A stretch of DNA of 49,455 nt from Bacteroides faecichinchillae JCM 17102 (GCF_000614145.1 NZ_BAKK01000034.1:1-49455), one strand, 5' to 3'; positions 35,875 to 49,455 are shown, counted from the stretch's first letter. The notes: generated by a model not told the origin, from the letters alone. Translations and numbers: made by a program.

Positions 35875-36645
35875 TTATTTTACAATTCCTCGCTCCGAGC
35901 TCTTGACAAAGTTTACAATGTTTTCAATCTCTTCGCTCATTGGTACCTGATCAACGATTTTCTGCACTGCATCTTGTACGCTGAAGTTACCTTGGTAAAT
36001 CAGACGATAGGCATTAGCAATGTGGCGGAGAATTCTCTCTGACGTATTGTGATGCTGTGACAAGACTACGGCATTTACTCCGTGATAAGCAACCGGATTT
36101 CCGGACATAATTACGTATGGAGGTACATCTTTCGAAATACGGCAACCACTTTGTACGAGTGTCCAGCTTCCTATATGGCAATATTGATGGAGGGTAACAT
36201 TTCCGCTCAGGATGACACAATCATCCAATACACATTCTCCGGCAATGGTGGTCCCAATGCCAACTACACAATTATTGCCTATCTGGACATCATGACAAAG
36301 GTGTACTTTATCCATTAGGTAATTACCGTTTCCGATTTTTGTAGCATTCCCGGCAAAAGTGGCACGACTAATGACTACATTTTCGCGGATATCATTCTTT
36401 TCTCCGATAATCAGACTGCTTTCTTCTCCGGTATAGTGAAAGTCTTGCGGTTCCGCTCCCAGGACTGCATTCTGATGTATTTTATTTCCTTTTCCTATTT
36501 TTGTTCCTTTCAGGATACTAGCATAAGACATGATGATACAATCATCTCCTATTTCCACTCCTTTTTCGATATAAGCAAAAGGCTGAATGGTTACATTCTT
36601 TCCTATTTTTGCTTCAGGGTCTACATAAGCTAACGGACTAATCAT
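35875..36645 (-). CDS. LpxA-like UDP-GlcNAc O-acyltransferase
   Basis: The 256-residue protein has the left-handed beta-helix hexapeptide pattern throughout (IGKNVTIQPFAYIEKGVEIG; IGNNCVVGIGTTIAGECVLD), the catalytic-histidine block DKVHLCHDVQIG, and a helical C-terminal domain, all as in LpxA, which begins lipid A synthesis by acylating UDP-GlcNAc. It lies 18 nt downstream of the efflux outer-membrane gene in the same direction, so it is the fourth gene of that operon. Bacteroides usually has lpxA with lpxC/fabZ elsewhere, so this may be a second copy with altered acyl choice (inference). Confidence 0.85.
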   Translation of the reverse strand: MISPLAYVDPEAKIGKNVTIQPFAYIEKGVEIGDDCIIMSYASILKGTKIGKGNKIHQNAVLGAEPQDFHYTGEESSLIIGEKNDIRENVVISRATFAGNATKIGNGNYLMDKVHLCHDVQIGNNCVVGIGTTIAGECVLDDCVILSGNVTLHQYCHIGSWTLVQSGCRISKDVPPYVIMSGNPVAYHGVNAVVLSQHHNTSERILRHIANAYRLIYQGNFSVQDAVQKIVDQVPMSEEIENIVNFVKSSERGIVK

Positions 36646-36663
36646 AATAGTATATGTTTAAAG

Positions 36664-38067
36664 TTAATCTTCTCTTCCACCACCTAATGCCTGATAGAGG
36701 TTTACTACTGCTTGCATCTGGTCAAATGTATCGGAAACCTGAGAAATTTGTGCACTCAGGTAAGATTGTTGAGCCGACAGAACTTCCAGGTAAGTGGAGG
36801 TCCCTAAGTTAAACAATTCCTTGGTATCGTTAGCAGCTTTTTGTGCAGCTTCTACCTGTATTTTTCTGGATTCTGCCTTTTCACTGGTTGTTTGATATAA
36901 ACTCAAAGCATTGCTGACTTCACTTCCGGCATTCAATAACGCTTGTTGGAAGGCTAATTTTGCTTCTGCTTCCTGTGCTTTGGCAATCTTCAGTTTGGCA
37001 ATGTTAGAACCATTATAGAATAATGGTTGAGTTAAAGAACCGATAGCAGTTGCTAGAAATTTGCCCGGATTGATAATTGTTGAACCTGCACTATTGGTCC
37101 ATCCTGCTGAACCACTCAATGTAATCTTAGGATAGAAATTGGAACGCGCCACATTGGTATTGTAGTAAGAAGCTGCTAAAGCCATTTCTGCAGCTTTGAT
37201 ATCAGGACGGTTTGAAAGCAACTGTAAAGGAACGCCTACTGAGAATTCGCTTGGCAACGATTGTGCATCTAATGTACTGCGTTTGATGCTTTGCGGAGCC
37301 TGACCAAGTAAAACTGATAAAGAGTTTTCTACTTCACGAATACTCTGTTCGATATCTGGCAATGAAGCCAGTACCTGAGCATAAGCAGCTCTGCTTTGTT
37401 CTACACCTGCACTGTTGATGTTATACATTGCACCCTCTTTCATCGCTTCCATCGCTTCTGTATTCCGTTTCAGAATTTCTGCTGTTTCACGACTGATCTC
37501 CAGCTGTTTGTCCAACATCATCAACGTATAATACATATTAGCAACATTGGCTATGATTTGAGTTTGAACAGCTTGGCGGTAAGCTTGCATTTGTTTAACA
37601 TTAACTTCAGCACCTCTTTTTGTGTTCAATATTCCACCGAACAAACTTATTTCCCAACTGGCTGCCACCGGAAGAGAGTAGGTTTTTGAAGCAGCTTTAT
37701 GATTGAAGCTACTGATAGTACCTTGCGGTGATAAAGCCAGTGAAGGAGCATAGGCCAATTTAGCTGCCAGTAAAGGAGCTTGCGCTTCTTTTACTTTTAA
37801 AATAGCGGATTGTAAATCTGTATTTTGTTTCAGTCCCAATTCAATGAGTGATTGAAGTTGTGGGTCGGTAAATACAGTCTTCCATGGCAGATTTCCGAAG
37901 TTTGTTGTATCCGAGACCACTGTATCATTTTCCGCTACTGGGTCGCGATACAGGCCGGAGGTATTAATATCTTCGGGTCTGTCGTATGACTTATAGATGT
38001 GGCAGCTGCTCAGCAGAGCAGTTGCACACAACATATATATAATCTGTTTCTTCATATCGAATTTCAT
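36664..38067 (-). CDS. RND efflux outer-membrane lipoprotein (TolC/OprM family)
   Basis: The 467-residue lipoprotein has lipobox LLSSC after the leader MKKQIIYMLCATA, then YDRPEDINTSGLYRD and the long helical tunnel repeats of OprM/NodT proteins (ADIKAAEMALAASYYNTNVA-like block, AYAQVLASLPDIEQSIREVE). It completes the tripartite pump with the adaptor and RND protein. The ATG at 38067 overlaps the RND stop (TAATG) and an alternative ATG is at 38055; both fit. The LpxA-like gene starts 18 nt later. Confidence 0.92.
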   Translation of the reverse strand: MKFDMKKQIIYMLCATALLSSCHIYKSYDRPEDINTSGLYRDPVAENDTVVSDTTNFGNLPWKTVFTDPQLQSLIELGLKQNTDLQSAILKVKEAQAPLLAAKLAYAPSLALSPQGTISSFNHKAASKTYSLPVAASWEISLFGGILNTKRGAEVNVKQMQAYRQAVQTQIIANVANMYYTLMMLDKQLEISRETAEILKRNTEAMEAMKEGAMYNINSAGVEQSRAAYAQVLASLPDIEQSIREVENSLSVLLGQAPQSIKRSTLDAQSLPSEFSVGVPLQLLSNRPDIKAAEMALAASYYNTNVARSNFYPKITLSGSAGWTNSAGSTIINPGKFLATAIGSLTQPLFYNGSNIAKLKIAKAQEAEAKLAFQQALLNAGSEVSNALSLYQTTSEKAESRKIQVEAAQKAANDTKELFNLGTSTYLEVLSAQQSYLSAQISQVSDTFDQMQAVVNLYQALGGGRED

Positions 38068-41000
38068 TATTTAGCGTATTGTTCAATCTCTGTTTCAGCA
38101 TCTGCATTGTCGATATCTTCCCATTCCATCGGTTTTACTTTTTCTTGCAGATATTGGAAGACAACGAATAAGGCTGGAACAATGAAAATCTGGCAAATCA
38201 TACCGATTAACATACCACCGATGGAAGCTGTACCCAATGTACGGTTACCATGAGCACCTACACCAAATGCAAACATCAACGGAAGCAAACCTACGACCAT
38301 AGCGAGTGATGTCATCAAAATAGGACGGAGACGAGCACCGGCACCCAAAACGGCTGCCCAAGTAATACTCATACCCATCTTACGACGGTCGAGGGCGAAC
38401 TCTACAATTAGAATGGCGTTTTTCGCCAACAGACCCATCAACATGATTAAGGCAATCTGCATATAAATGTTGTTGGACATCGTTCCCAGAATCATCTTCA
38501 ATGACGATATACTGCCGATAGCACTCATTCCATTAACGAATAAGAAACTACCCAGCAAACCGAATGGAATCGAAAGTAATACAGCCAACGGAAGGATGTA
38601 ACTTTCGTATTGTGCACTTAACAATAGGTAAACGAATACGAAACAGAGAACAAAAATCAAACCTGTTGTACTGCCGCTACTCTGTGCCTCTTCACGTGCC
38701 ATACCTCCTAATTCGTAAGTATATCCTGTCGGAAGATTCTGTTGCGCTACTTCAGAAAGTGCCTGCAAAGCCTGACCGGAAGTATAACCGGGAGCAGGAG
38801 CAACCATTACTTTCATTGAAGTGTACATATTGAAACGACTGATAATATCCGGTCCGTATACTTTCTTCACAGATATAAACTGACTGATCGGTGCCATTTC
38901 ACCACTGTTGTTTCGAACCTTGATATTTTTCAGAGATTCCAAATTCTTACGTGATAATGGATCTGACTGGATCATTACACGATACATCTTACCGAAACGG
39001 TTGAAGTTGGATGCGTACAAACCTCCGTAATATCCCTGCATGGTAGTAAGGATGTCATTCGGGCTAATACCTGCCTTTTTACAAACTGCTGCATCGATAT
39101 CGATCATATATTGTGGGAAGTTCGGGTTGAAAGAGGTCTTTGCCGAGTTGATTTCCGGACGTTTTTCCAATGCTGCCGTATAATCATTGACTACATCAAA
39201 GAATTTATTTAATTCACCACCGGTTTTATCTTGCATATTTACTTCAATATCTGTAGATGCCGAATAACCCGGGATCATCGGAGGTGCGAAGAACAATACT
39301 TGTGCCTCTTTAATAATCTTCTGCGCACGCATATATAAAGTGGCAACAATCAGGTCGGAGTTTTGTGTTACAGAACGTTCATCCCAGTCTTTTAATTTAA
39401 TAATGAAAGAACCATAGGAAGGTCCCTGCCCCCCGATAAAGCTGAATCCTGAAATCAATGTACGTGATGCTACGGCAGGGTCGGAAGCGATCAAGCTATC
39501 AACACGTGCTAATATTTGTTCAGAACGGTCCTGTGAAGTTCCCGGAGGCAATGTTACTGCACCCATCAATGTACCGGTATCTTCATTAGGTACCATACCT
39601 GTCGGTGTAGTTCCCATAAAGAATATAAGCAATACGATAGAAATAGCAACCAATCCTAAAGATAACCATTTCTTCTGAATGAAGAACAGTACACGTTTCT
39701 TATATCGTTTCAAAATAGAATCGTATGCTGCATTGAACGAGGCATGAAAACGATCTACGAACGATTTTTTCTTGTTTTCATGTCCATCACCGGTATGTGG
39801 TTTCAGGAATATAGCACAAAGGGCAGGACTCAAAGTCAAAGCGTTCAATGCGGACAAACCAATAGCGATTGCCATGGTCAAACCGAACTGACGGTAGAAC
39901 GTACCTGCTGTACCACCCATGAAACTTACGGGGACAAACACCGCCATCATAACTAATGTAATAGATACGATAGCACCTCCCAGTTCACGCATTGCATCGA
40001 TAGAGGCTTGGCGGGCGGATGTGTAACCTTGGTCTAGCTTGGCATGCACACCTTCGACGACCACAATCGCATCATCGACACAATGGCAATGGCGAGAACT
40101 AGAGCACATAAGGTCAGCAGGTTCAAACTAAATCCGATCAATGACAGGATAAAGAAGGTACCGATCAAAGCTACCGGAATAGCAATAGTCGGGATTAATG
40201 TAGAACGTAAATCCTGCAAGAAGATATATACTACGATAAATACCAATATAAATGCTTCGATCAAAGTCTTTAATACTTCATGGATAGAAGCAAATAAGAA
40301 GTCGTTTGCATTCATGGATACGTTTAACTTCAATCCTGTAGGCAGAGTCTTAGACGCTTCATCCAAAAGCTTTTCTATATCGGTAATAGTCTGGGTTGCA
40401 TTAGTACCTGCCATCTGGTAAACGATACAAGTAACAGCCTTATGTCCATTTACGCGGTTGGTAAAGTTATATCCCAGACGGTCTAGCTCTATTTTTGCAA
40501 TATCTTTCAGGCGAAGAACTTCGCCACCCGGTTGTGACTTGATAACGATATTTTCAAACTCTTCCGGTTGTTGTAAACGTCCTTTGTAACGGATGGTGTA
40601 TTGAAAAGTCTGATTACTACGTTCACCAAACTGACCGGGAGCTGCTTCGATATTCTGTTCTGCCAATGCAGCAGCTACATCGCTTGGAATTAGTTTATAC
40701 TGGGCCATTACGTCCGGACGCAACCAAATACGCATGGAATAGTCTTGACCCATTACATTCGCATCACCTACACCTTGTACACGCTGAACCTGTGGAATCA
40801 AGTTGATCTTGGCATAGTTCTCGATAAATGAGTTGGAATAAGTGTCGCTTTCATCGTAAAGTGAAAATACGACTAACATAGAAGTCTGGCGTTTTTGAGT
40901 GGTTACACCGACTTTGGTAACTTCGGCTGGTAATAATCCCTGTGCCATAGCAACACGGTTTTGTACATTGACAGCCGCCATATCTGGATCCGTTCCTTGT

Positions 41001-41287
41001 TTGAAATATATAGAAATATCACCGGAACCTGTGTTAGATGCGTTGGAAGTCATGTACATCATATTTTCTACACCGTTGATCTGCTCTTCCAGCGGAGCGA
41101 TTACGGAGTTTAATACGGTTGATGCACTTGCACCCGTATAAGTAGCTCTTACCGATACGGTAGGAGGAGCAATGTCCGGATACTGGGTGATAGGTAATGT
41201 TACCAATCCAATAGCACCCAAGATTACTATCAAAATAGAAATAACTGTTGATAGTACCGGACGGTTAATAAAATTATCTAATTTCAT
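38067..41287 (-). pseudogene. RND multidrug efflux permease (AcrB/MexB type), one-base frameshift at 40079
   Basis: The two pieces make one pump of about 1073 residues. The N-terminal part (MKLDNFINRPVLSTVISILI) contains the first helix and the porter domain. It ends in CALVLAIAIV, then shifts. The other part begins with the conserved VDDAIVVVEGVHAKLDQGYT in the correct frame. One extra G on the minus strand (GTGTCG to GTGGTCG, plus position 40079) restores the central IVVDDAIVVVE motif. The C-terminal half contains MGGTAGTFYRQFGLTMAIAI, the second porter domain and GIGGMLIGMIC-type helices. The pump exports drugs or lipids using the proton gradient. It lies 16 nt after the adaptor. The frame break is probably artefactual. 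AIAIV replaces the usual AIGIV. Confidence 0.9.
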
Positions 41288-41303
41288 ACGGTTATCTGAA
41301 TTA

Positions 41304-42470
41304 TTAATTGAAAGCAGTGGCTAAGTTGCCATCGTGTTGATCTTTCAAAGCTTGTTGATAGTTCGCTTCTTTTTGTGCCGGAGTGATAGGTTGTATTTTC
41401 ATTCCGTCTTTCAGTGTTTGCACGCCTTCTATAACGATCTTGTCTCCGGAATTCAAACCGGAAGTAACTAAGTAATCTTTTCCGTTATCTAGATTGAAAA
41501 TTGTGATTTCTGTGTATTTTACAGTGTTATCCGGTTGTAATATATAAACAAATTTCTTGTCTTGGATTTCAACTGTTGCTGATTGAGGAATGTTAATCGC
41601 ATTTTCCATATTATAAGGAATGAGAATATTAGCACTACCACCACTATGTAGAATGTGATTGTCATTAGGGAACTTAGCACGCATAAGTACAGAACCGTTT
41701 TCAATGACTCCGGTTACTATTTCAATTTTACCTTCTGCATCATACATTGTTCCATCTATCAATTGTAGCTTTACAGCCGGCATTTTGTTGAGTTCTTCTT
41801 TAATGTCACCGCTTTTTGCCATGGCCAACAGTTCTTTCTCAGTCATGTTGAAATATACATTAACCTCTCCCAATTCAGATACTGTAGTCATTGGTGCTGC
41901 CATTGAAGGGCTTACTAGAGCTCCTAAACGATAAGGGATCTTGTTGATGATACCGTCTGTCGGACTTTTTACTTGAGTGAAAGATAAGTTTTGTCTGGCA
42001 GTAGTCAATTGCGCTTGTGCTTGTGCCAATTGTGCCTGTGCTTGCGCCAAAGAATTTTCTGCCATTGACAAATCATAGTTACTGATGATCTGTTTCTTGT
42101 TTAGTTCACGCTTATTATCAACAGTTATTTGTTGAGTATTTACAGCAGCTTCAGCTGTTTTAATAGCAGCTTCCGCAGTACGTACTGCAGCTGCATATTG
42201 AACGGGATCAATAATGAACAAAACTTGTCCTTTGCGAACAGTAGCTCCTTCGTCTACACATAATTTCGTGATAAATCCCGATACTTGCGGACGGATTTCT
42301 ACATCTTGTTTTCCTTCGATTGTTGCAGGATGAGAAGATATTAAAGATGCAGTGCTCTTTTGTACTTCTTGTACTGCAAATTCAGGGACTTTTCCCGTAT
42401 CGTTTCCCTTATTGCCACAACTAGACAATAGGGCTACGCAAAATGCAAATAAAACAATTCTACTTTTCAT
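41304..42470 (-). CDS. RND efflux periplasmic adaptor lipoprotein (AcrA/MexA family)
   Basis: The 388-residue lipoprotein (leader MKSRIVLFAFCVALLSSC) has the lipoyl-like half GFITKLCVDEGATVRKGQVL, the helical hairpin rich in Ala/Gln (SLAQAQAQLAQAQAQLTTAR), the second half VKSPTDGIINKIPYRLGALV and a C-terminal beta-barrel (INIPQSATVEIQDKKFVYIL). It joins the RND protein to the outer-membrane channel. It is the first gene of the leftward four-gene operon, 185 nt downstream of the beta-galactosidase gene and separated from it by a terminator. Confidence 0.93.
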   Translation of the reverse strand: MKSRIVLFAFCVALLSSCGNKGNDTGKVPEFAVQEVQKSTASLISSHPATIEGKQDVEIRPQVSGFITKLCVDEGATVRKGQVLFIIDPVQYAAAVRTAEAAIKTAEAAVNTQQITVDNKRELNKKQIISNYDLSMAENSLAQAQAQLAQAQAQLTTARQNLSFTQVKSPTDGIINKIPYRLGALVSPSMAAPMTTVSELGEVNVYFNMTEKELLAMAKSGDIKEELNKMPAVKLQLIDGTMYDAEGKIEIVTGVIENGSVLMRAKFPNDNHILHSGGSANILIPYNMENAINIPQSATVEIQDKKFVYILQPDNTVKYTEITIFNLDNGKDYLVTSGLNSGDKIVIEGVQTLKDGMKIQPITPAQKEANYQQALKDQHDGNLATAFN

Positions 42471-42556
42471 ACTAAACTATTTATCTGTTTTTTTAATGAT
42501 TATGCGTTTGTTGCCGGCGTGTTGTTCAATGAGTAAGATAGGTGATTTAAAGAAAA

Positions 42557-42594
42557 CAGTCGGAAACTGATTGAGAAAAATCAGTTTCCGACTG
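42557..42594 (-). terminator. Terminator after the beta-galactosidase gene
   Basis: A perfect 16-bp stem (42557-42572 with 42579-42594, arm CAGTCGGAAACTGATT) has a 6-nt loop. On the minus strand it is followed by TTTTCTTT. It lies 60 nt beyond the GH2 stop at 42655 and isolates that gene from the efflux operon. Confidence 0.85.
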
Positions 42595-42654
42595 CAAAAG
42601 TACTTTAAATTCGGTATTCTTGTACTCTGATATCGTGTTTTTTAACTATGTTTT

Positions 42655-46124
<3,470 letters not shown>

Positions 46125-48029
46125 ATGTTACAATTTGAGAATCAAAAGATAAAGCATATAGTTCGCAGAGTTTTACCAGTGTCAACATTGGTAGCTGTGA
46201 TATATTCCTGTGCAAGCATCGGACAACCGATGGGTGGAGAGAAAGATAAGACTCCTCCTCGTTTTGTGGGTAGTACACCGGTAGCAGGTGCTACAAACGT
46301 TAAAAAGAATAAGATATCTCTTGTTTTTGATGAATTCATCAAGATAGAGAAAGCAACAGAAAAAGTGGTTGTTTCACCTCCTCAGATACAACAACCTGAG
46401 ATTAAGGCTACCGGAAAGAAAATACAGGTGAACCTGCTTGACTCTTTGAAAGAGAATACTACTTATACAATCGATTTTTCTGATGCTATTGTGGATAATA
46501 ATGAGGGTAATCCGCTGGGTAACTTTGCATTTACTTTCTCCACGGGTGCACAGATTGATACAATGGAAGTAGCCGGAACGTTGCTTGATGCTTCTAACCT
46601 CGAGCCTATTAAAGGAATGTTAGTCGGATTACATTCCAATCTCAATGATTCAGCTTTCACTAAACTACCTTTTGACCGCGTGGCACGTACTGACAGTCGC
46701 GGGCATTTCTCAATTCGTGGAATTGCTCCTGGTAAATATCGTATCTATGGATTGATGGATGCCGACCAGAACTTTACTTTTAATCAGAAGAGCGAAATGA
46801 TTGCTTTTAATGATTCTTTGGTTATACCTACGATGGAAGAGCGTGTGCGTATGGATACAGCATGGGTGGATTCATTGACTTATGACACAATCATTGAAAA
46901 GAAATATACTCATTATTTGCCGGATAATCTCATACTTCGTGCTTTTAAGGAACTCAATAACTCTCAGTACTTGATAAAATCGGAGCGTCTTGTGCCGCAG
47001 AAATTTACTCTTTATTTTGCAAATAAGGCGGATACTTTACCTGTGTTGAAAGGATTAAATTTCGATGAAAAGGAGGCTTTTGTTATAGAAAAGACTCATC
47101 GTAATGATACCATTCATTATTGGGTGAAAGATTCTGTTTTGTATAAACAGGATACGCTTGCTCTTAGCCTGACTTATCTTTATACGGATACATTGAATCA
47201 GTTAGTTCCTCGTACAGATACGTTGAGACTTGTGTCGAAACAGAAACTAGTGAAAGAAGAACCTGAAAAGAAGAAAAAGAAGAAAAAGAAAGACGATGAG
47301 GAAGAAGTAGAACCGACAAAGTTCTTATCTGTAAAAGTGGATGCTCCTTCATCAATGGACGTATATGGTTCTATTTCTTTGGTTTTTGAGGAGCCAATTG
47401 CCTATTTTGACAGTGCAGCTATTCACCTTCGACAGAAAGTAGATACTCTTTGGAAAGACGTGCCTTTTGAATTTGAACATGATTCGATTGATATAAAGAA
47501 ATTTAATCTGTACCATGATTGGGAACCGACGATTGAATATGAATTTGCAGTAGATTCTACAGCATTTCATGGGATATATGGCTTGTTTACTGATAAAATA
47601 AAACAAGGGTTTAAGGTACGTAGTGAAGATGAATATGCCAGCATTGTATTCAATATAACGGGGGCGGATTCTTCGGCTTTTGTCGAACTATTAGATGCGC
47701 AAGATAAAGTGGTACGTCGGCGGAGAGTTGTCAATGGAATTGCTGACTTCTATTACTTAAATCCGGGGAAATACTCTGCTCGTTTGATTAATGACAGGAA
47801 TGGAAACGGTGAGTGGGATACAGGAAATTTTGAAAAGGGATTGCAACCAGAGGAGGTCTATTATTATAATATGATTCTGGAACCAAAAGCAAATTGGGAT
47901 CTGACCAAGCAATCGTGGGATATTCATTCTACTCCTCTTGATAAACAAAAACTCGACGAACTTAAAAAACAAAAACCAGATGAAGATAAAAGAAAAAATA
48001 ATAATAGTGATGAACGGCGCCGCCGATAA
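46125..48029 (+). CDS. Ig-like domain lipoprotein (SbsA/Big_5-like)
   Basis: From the ATG at 46125 the protein is 634 residues. The leader ends VAVIYSCAS with a plausible lipobox. An N-terminal Ig-like domain (PPRFVGSTPVAGATNVKKNK, YTIDFSDAIVDNNEGNPLGN) resembles bacterial Ig-like 'Big_5' domains. A carboxypeptidase-regulatory-like segment follows (RTDSRGHFSIRGIAPGKYRI), then a second half with YLNPGKYSARLINDRNGNGE. A very basic-acidic run at about residues 390-410 (KKKKKKKKDDEEEVEP) is unusual. It is probably a cell-envelope protein. An earlier start at 46098/46101 is possible. The DUF3108 gene overlaps its end. Confidence 0.8.
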   Translation: MLQFENQKIKHIVRRVLPVSTLVAVIYSCASIGQPMGGEKDKTPPRFVGSTPVAGATNVKKNKISLVFDEFIKIEKATEKVVVSPPQIQQPEIKATGKKIQVNLLDSLKENTTYTIDFSDAIVDNNEGNPLGNFAFTFSTGAQIDTMEVAGTLLDASNLEPIKGMLVGLHSNLNDSAFTKLPFDRVARTDSRGHFSIRGIAPGKYRIYGLMDADQNFTFNQKSEMIAFNDSLVIPTMEERVRMDTAWVDSLTYDTIIEKKYTHYLPDNLILRAFKELNNSQYLIKSERLVPQKFTLYFANKADTLPVLKGLNFDEKEAFVIEKTHRNDTIHYWVKDSVLYKQDTLALSLTYLYTDTLNQLVPRTDTLRLVSKQKLVKEEPEKKKKKKKKDDEEEVEPTKFLSVKVDAPSSMDVYGSISLVFEEPIAYFDSAAIHLRQKVDTLWKDVPFEFEHDSIDIKKFNLYHDWEPTIEYEFAVDSTAFHGIYGLFTDKIKQGFKVRSEDEYASIVFNITGADSSAFVELLDAQDKVVRRRRVVNGIADFYYLNPGKYSARLINDRNGNGEWDTGNFEKGLQPEEVYYYNMILEPKANWDLTKQSWDIHSTPLDKQKLDELKKQKPDEDKRKNNNSDERRRR

Positions 48030-48852
48030 TTTGCGACGCGCATTCACCATCGGATTTATTCTGTTATTGTTAGGAAGTATAGGGCTTCCTGTTAATGCTC
48101 AGTGTGAAGCGAAGAATGATGCATTCCAGTCAGGAGAACATGTCATGTATGACTTGTATTTTAATTGGAAATTTGTTTGGGTAAAGGCCGGAATTGCCAG
48201 CTTAACAACCAATGCAACTACGTATCATTCCAAACCTGCATTTCGTATTAACCTGTTAGCCTTAGGCAGTAAACGTGCGGACTTCTTTTTTAAGATGCGT
48301 GACACATTGACTTGTGTAATGGGAGAGAAGCTGGAGCCCCGTTATTTCCGTAAAGGGGCTGAAGAAGGTAAACGTTACACCGTCGATGAGGCTTGGTTTT
48401 CTTATAAAGACGGACTTTGTTTTGCAAATCAGAAACGCTCTTTCCCGCGTACAGGTGAAGTTTATGAAGACGAGACTAGTGATAGCCGTTGTATTTATGA
48501 TATGCTGACTATTTTGGCTCAGGCTCGTTCCTATGATCCTGCTGATTATAAAGTCGGTGATAAGATTAAATTTCCGATGGCTACAGGACGTAAGGTGGAG
48601 GAACAAACACTTATCTATCGTGGAAAAGAAAATGTGAAAGCAGAGAATGGTATTACATATCGTTGTCTGATCTTTTCATTGGTGGAATATGATAAGAAAG
48701 GTAAAGAGAAGGAGGTGATTACTTTCTTTGTATCAGATGATAAGAACCACCTTCCTGTTCGTTTAGACTTGTTTTTGAATTTTGGATCAGCAAAAGCATT
48801 CTTGAATGATGTTACCGGTAATCGTTATCCGATGACTTCAATCGTTAAATAA
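47980..48852 (+). CDS. DUF3108 domain-containing exported protein
   Basis: The protein has a hydrophobic leader (FTIGFILLLLGSIGLPVNAQ) and a DUF3108 body: FQSGEHVMYDLYFNWKFVWV, KAGIASLTTNATTYHSKPAF, DSRCIYDMLTILAQARSYDP. Starts at 47980 (290 residues) or 48010 both precede the leader, and both overlap the upstream gene (stop 48029) by 50 or 20 bp, so translation is coupled. The shorter form is also plausible. DUF3108 proteins are periplasmic or envelope proteins of unknown role, common in Bacteroidetes. Confidence 0.8.
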   Translation: MKIKEKIIIVMNGAADNLRRAFTIGFILLLLGSIGLPVNAQCEAKNDAFQSGEHVMYDLYFNWKFVWVKAGIASLTTNATTYHSKPAFRINLLALGSKRADFFFKMRDTLTCVMGEKLEPRYFRKGAEEGKRYTVDEAWFSYKDGLCFANQKRSFPRTGEVYEDETSDSRCIYDMLTILAQARSYDPADYKVGDKIKFPMATGRKVEEQTLIYRGKENVKAENGITYRCLIFSLVEYDKKGKEKEVITFFVSDDKNHLPVRLDLFLNFGSAKAFLNDVTGNRYPMTSIVK

Positions 48853-48859
48853 GCCGGAC

Positions 48860-49263
48860 TCAGACTTCGAAGGGAACCTTTTGATCTTTTCGGAATACGC
48901 TTGATTCAAAAGTTGCAATCAGCTCTCCATGTTGATTAGTGACATCTACTTGATAGCAACCTGTACTTCGACCGATATAACGTTCGCGTGCTTCGGCATA
49001 AAGGGTATCACCCGGACCGCTGGCACGCAGGAATGTTATGTTCGACGAGAGGGAGAAAGCAAGTGTTCCGTGTGAATTGGCTGCAGCTGCAAGTGCAGAT
49101 CTGCCAGAGTAAAAATGGCCCCTCCTTGTGTACGTGCACCTGCGTTGAGGTGTTCTGCTTTTATTTCCATTTTTGTTTTACTATATCCTTCGCGGACTTC
49201 AAGCAATACTACGCCCGCATTTTTTGCGAATAAATCATTCATGAAAAATTCTTGTGGTGTCAT
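48860..49263 (-). pseudogene. PaaI-type hotdog thioesterase, one-base frameshift at 49096
   Basis: The ATG at 49263 starts MTPQEFFMNDLFAKNAGVVL, then AEHLNAGARTQGGAIFTLAD, the hotdog signature of PaaI-like acyl-CoA thioesterases. The published frame then turns into LHLQLQPIHTEHLLSPSRRT and stops. One extra G on the minus strand at 49096 (CTGCAC to CTGGCAC) restores LALAAAANSHGTLAFSLSSN and TFLRASGPGDTLYAEARERY, ending in KVPFEV at 48860, for about 134 residues. These enzymes hydrolyse acyl-CoA thioesters in the cytoplasm. The restored part is fully family-like, so the gene is probably intact in the organism. Confidence 0.85.
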
Positions 49264-49379
49264 GATTAATTTAATAATTTGATGTGTTGATTTTGAGCTA
49301 TGGATATTTAAATTATCCAATAAATATTGTTTTTGACGAATAGCAAAGATAACCTAACTTACAATAAATACCTAATAAA

Positions 49380-49455
49380 ATGACGCAAATAAAAGAAATA
49401 ATATGTATATTCGGCAGATTATTTGCTACTATGGCTTTGTTTTTCGGTCAAAACT
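49380..49455 (+). CDS. Start of an unidentified gene, cut by the window edge
   Basis: ATG at 49380 opens 25 codons to the window end (MTQIKEIICIFGRLFATMAL onward). It may be a signal or membrane segment. Too short to name, and it could be a chance frame. Confidence 0.3.
   Translation, partial: MTQIKEIICIFGRLFATMALFFGQN

Noticed and set aside
38067..41287. Two separate RND genes
   Set aside because: Each half lacks essential parts, and the break splits a conserved motif that one base restores.

Overview
The window looks like a Bacteroides chromosome (order Bacteroidales; species not determined). Reasons: the AT-rich base composition, repeated Bacteroides-type -7 promoter boxes (TAnnTTTG), and families typical of the group (DUF2851, DUF4348, DUF4373, HU-HIG DNA-binding protein plus T7-lysozyme-type amidase plus 'smalltalk' peptide, WbqC-like protein, GH2 beta-galactosidase, RND efflux operon with an OprM-like lipoprotein).

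Layout. 0.5-5.2 kb: a leftward operon (LOG-family protein, SIS-domain isomerase, PfkB sugar kinase), then rightward an M16 peptidase and an SGNH hydrolase, both with damaged reading frames. 5.5-11.5 kb: a leftward operon dapB - active signal peptidase I - signal peptidase paralogue lacking both catalytic residues - C10 cysteine protease with leucine-rich repeats - WbqC-like protein. 11.5-13.5 kb: DUF2851 and DUF4348 genes, rightward. 13.6-29.8 kb: an accessory island with an S24/HTH repressor, an array of 22-nt repeats, a zinc-finger-like protein, a DUF4373 protein, an HU-like protein, an amidase, a smalltalk peptide, a two-gene Rhs/YD-repeat toxin system, an orphan Rhs-core/toxin-tip/immunity cassette and an IS256-family element. 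30.0-35.4 kb: six-hairpin glycosidase-like protein and outer-membrane porin (leftward), tRNA-dihydrouridine synthase (leftward) and a CBM9-like protein (rightward). 35.9-42.5 kb: leftward operon adaptor - RND pump - OprM-like lipoprotein - LpxA-like acyltransferase. 42.6-49.4 kb: GH2 beta-galactosidase (leftward), Ig-like lipoprotein and DUF3108 protein (rightward), hotdog thioesterase (leftward), and the first codons of one more gene.

The most interesting part is the Rhs region. A signal-peptide-bearing YD-repeat protein (rhsA-like, 1218 aa) is followed 16 nt later by a second one (1064 aa) that carries the Rhs core and a JAB-like C-terminal tip. Next come a lipoprotein and an unknown protein (candidate immunity genes). 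A second, N-terminally deleted copy of the same core follows, with an unrelated tip and its own small downstream gene. The split into two polypeptides resembles TcB/TcC. An amidase without a signal peptide and a 33-residue membrane peptide lie directly upstream, which raises the possibility of lysis-type release.

A second pattern affects the whole annotation. Five genes (M16, DUF4373, orphan Rhs, RND pump, thioesterase) are each broken by the loss of one G:C base in a G run, and each is restored by putting one G back. This looks more like sequencing or assembly error than five independent pseudogenes. Split genes are therefore given here as single loci.
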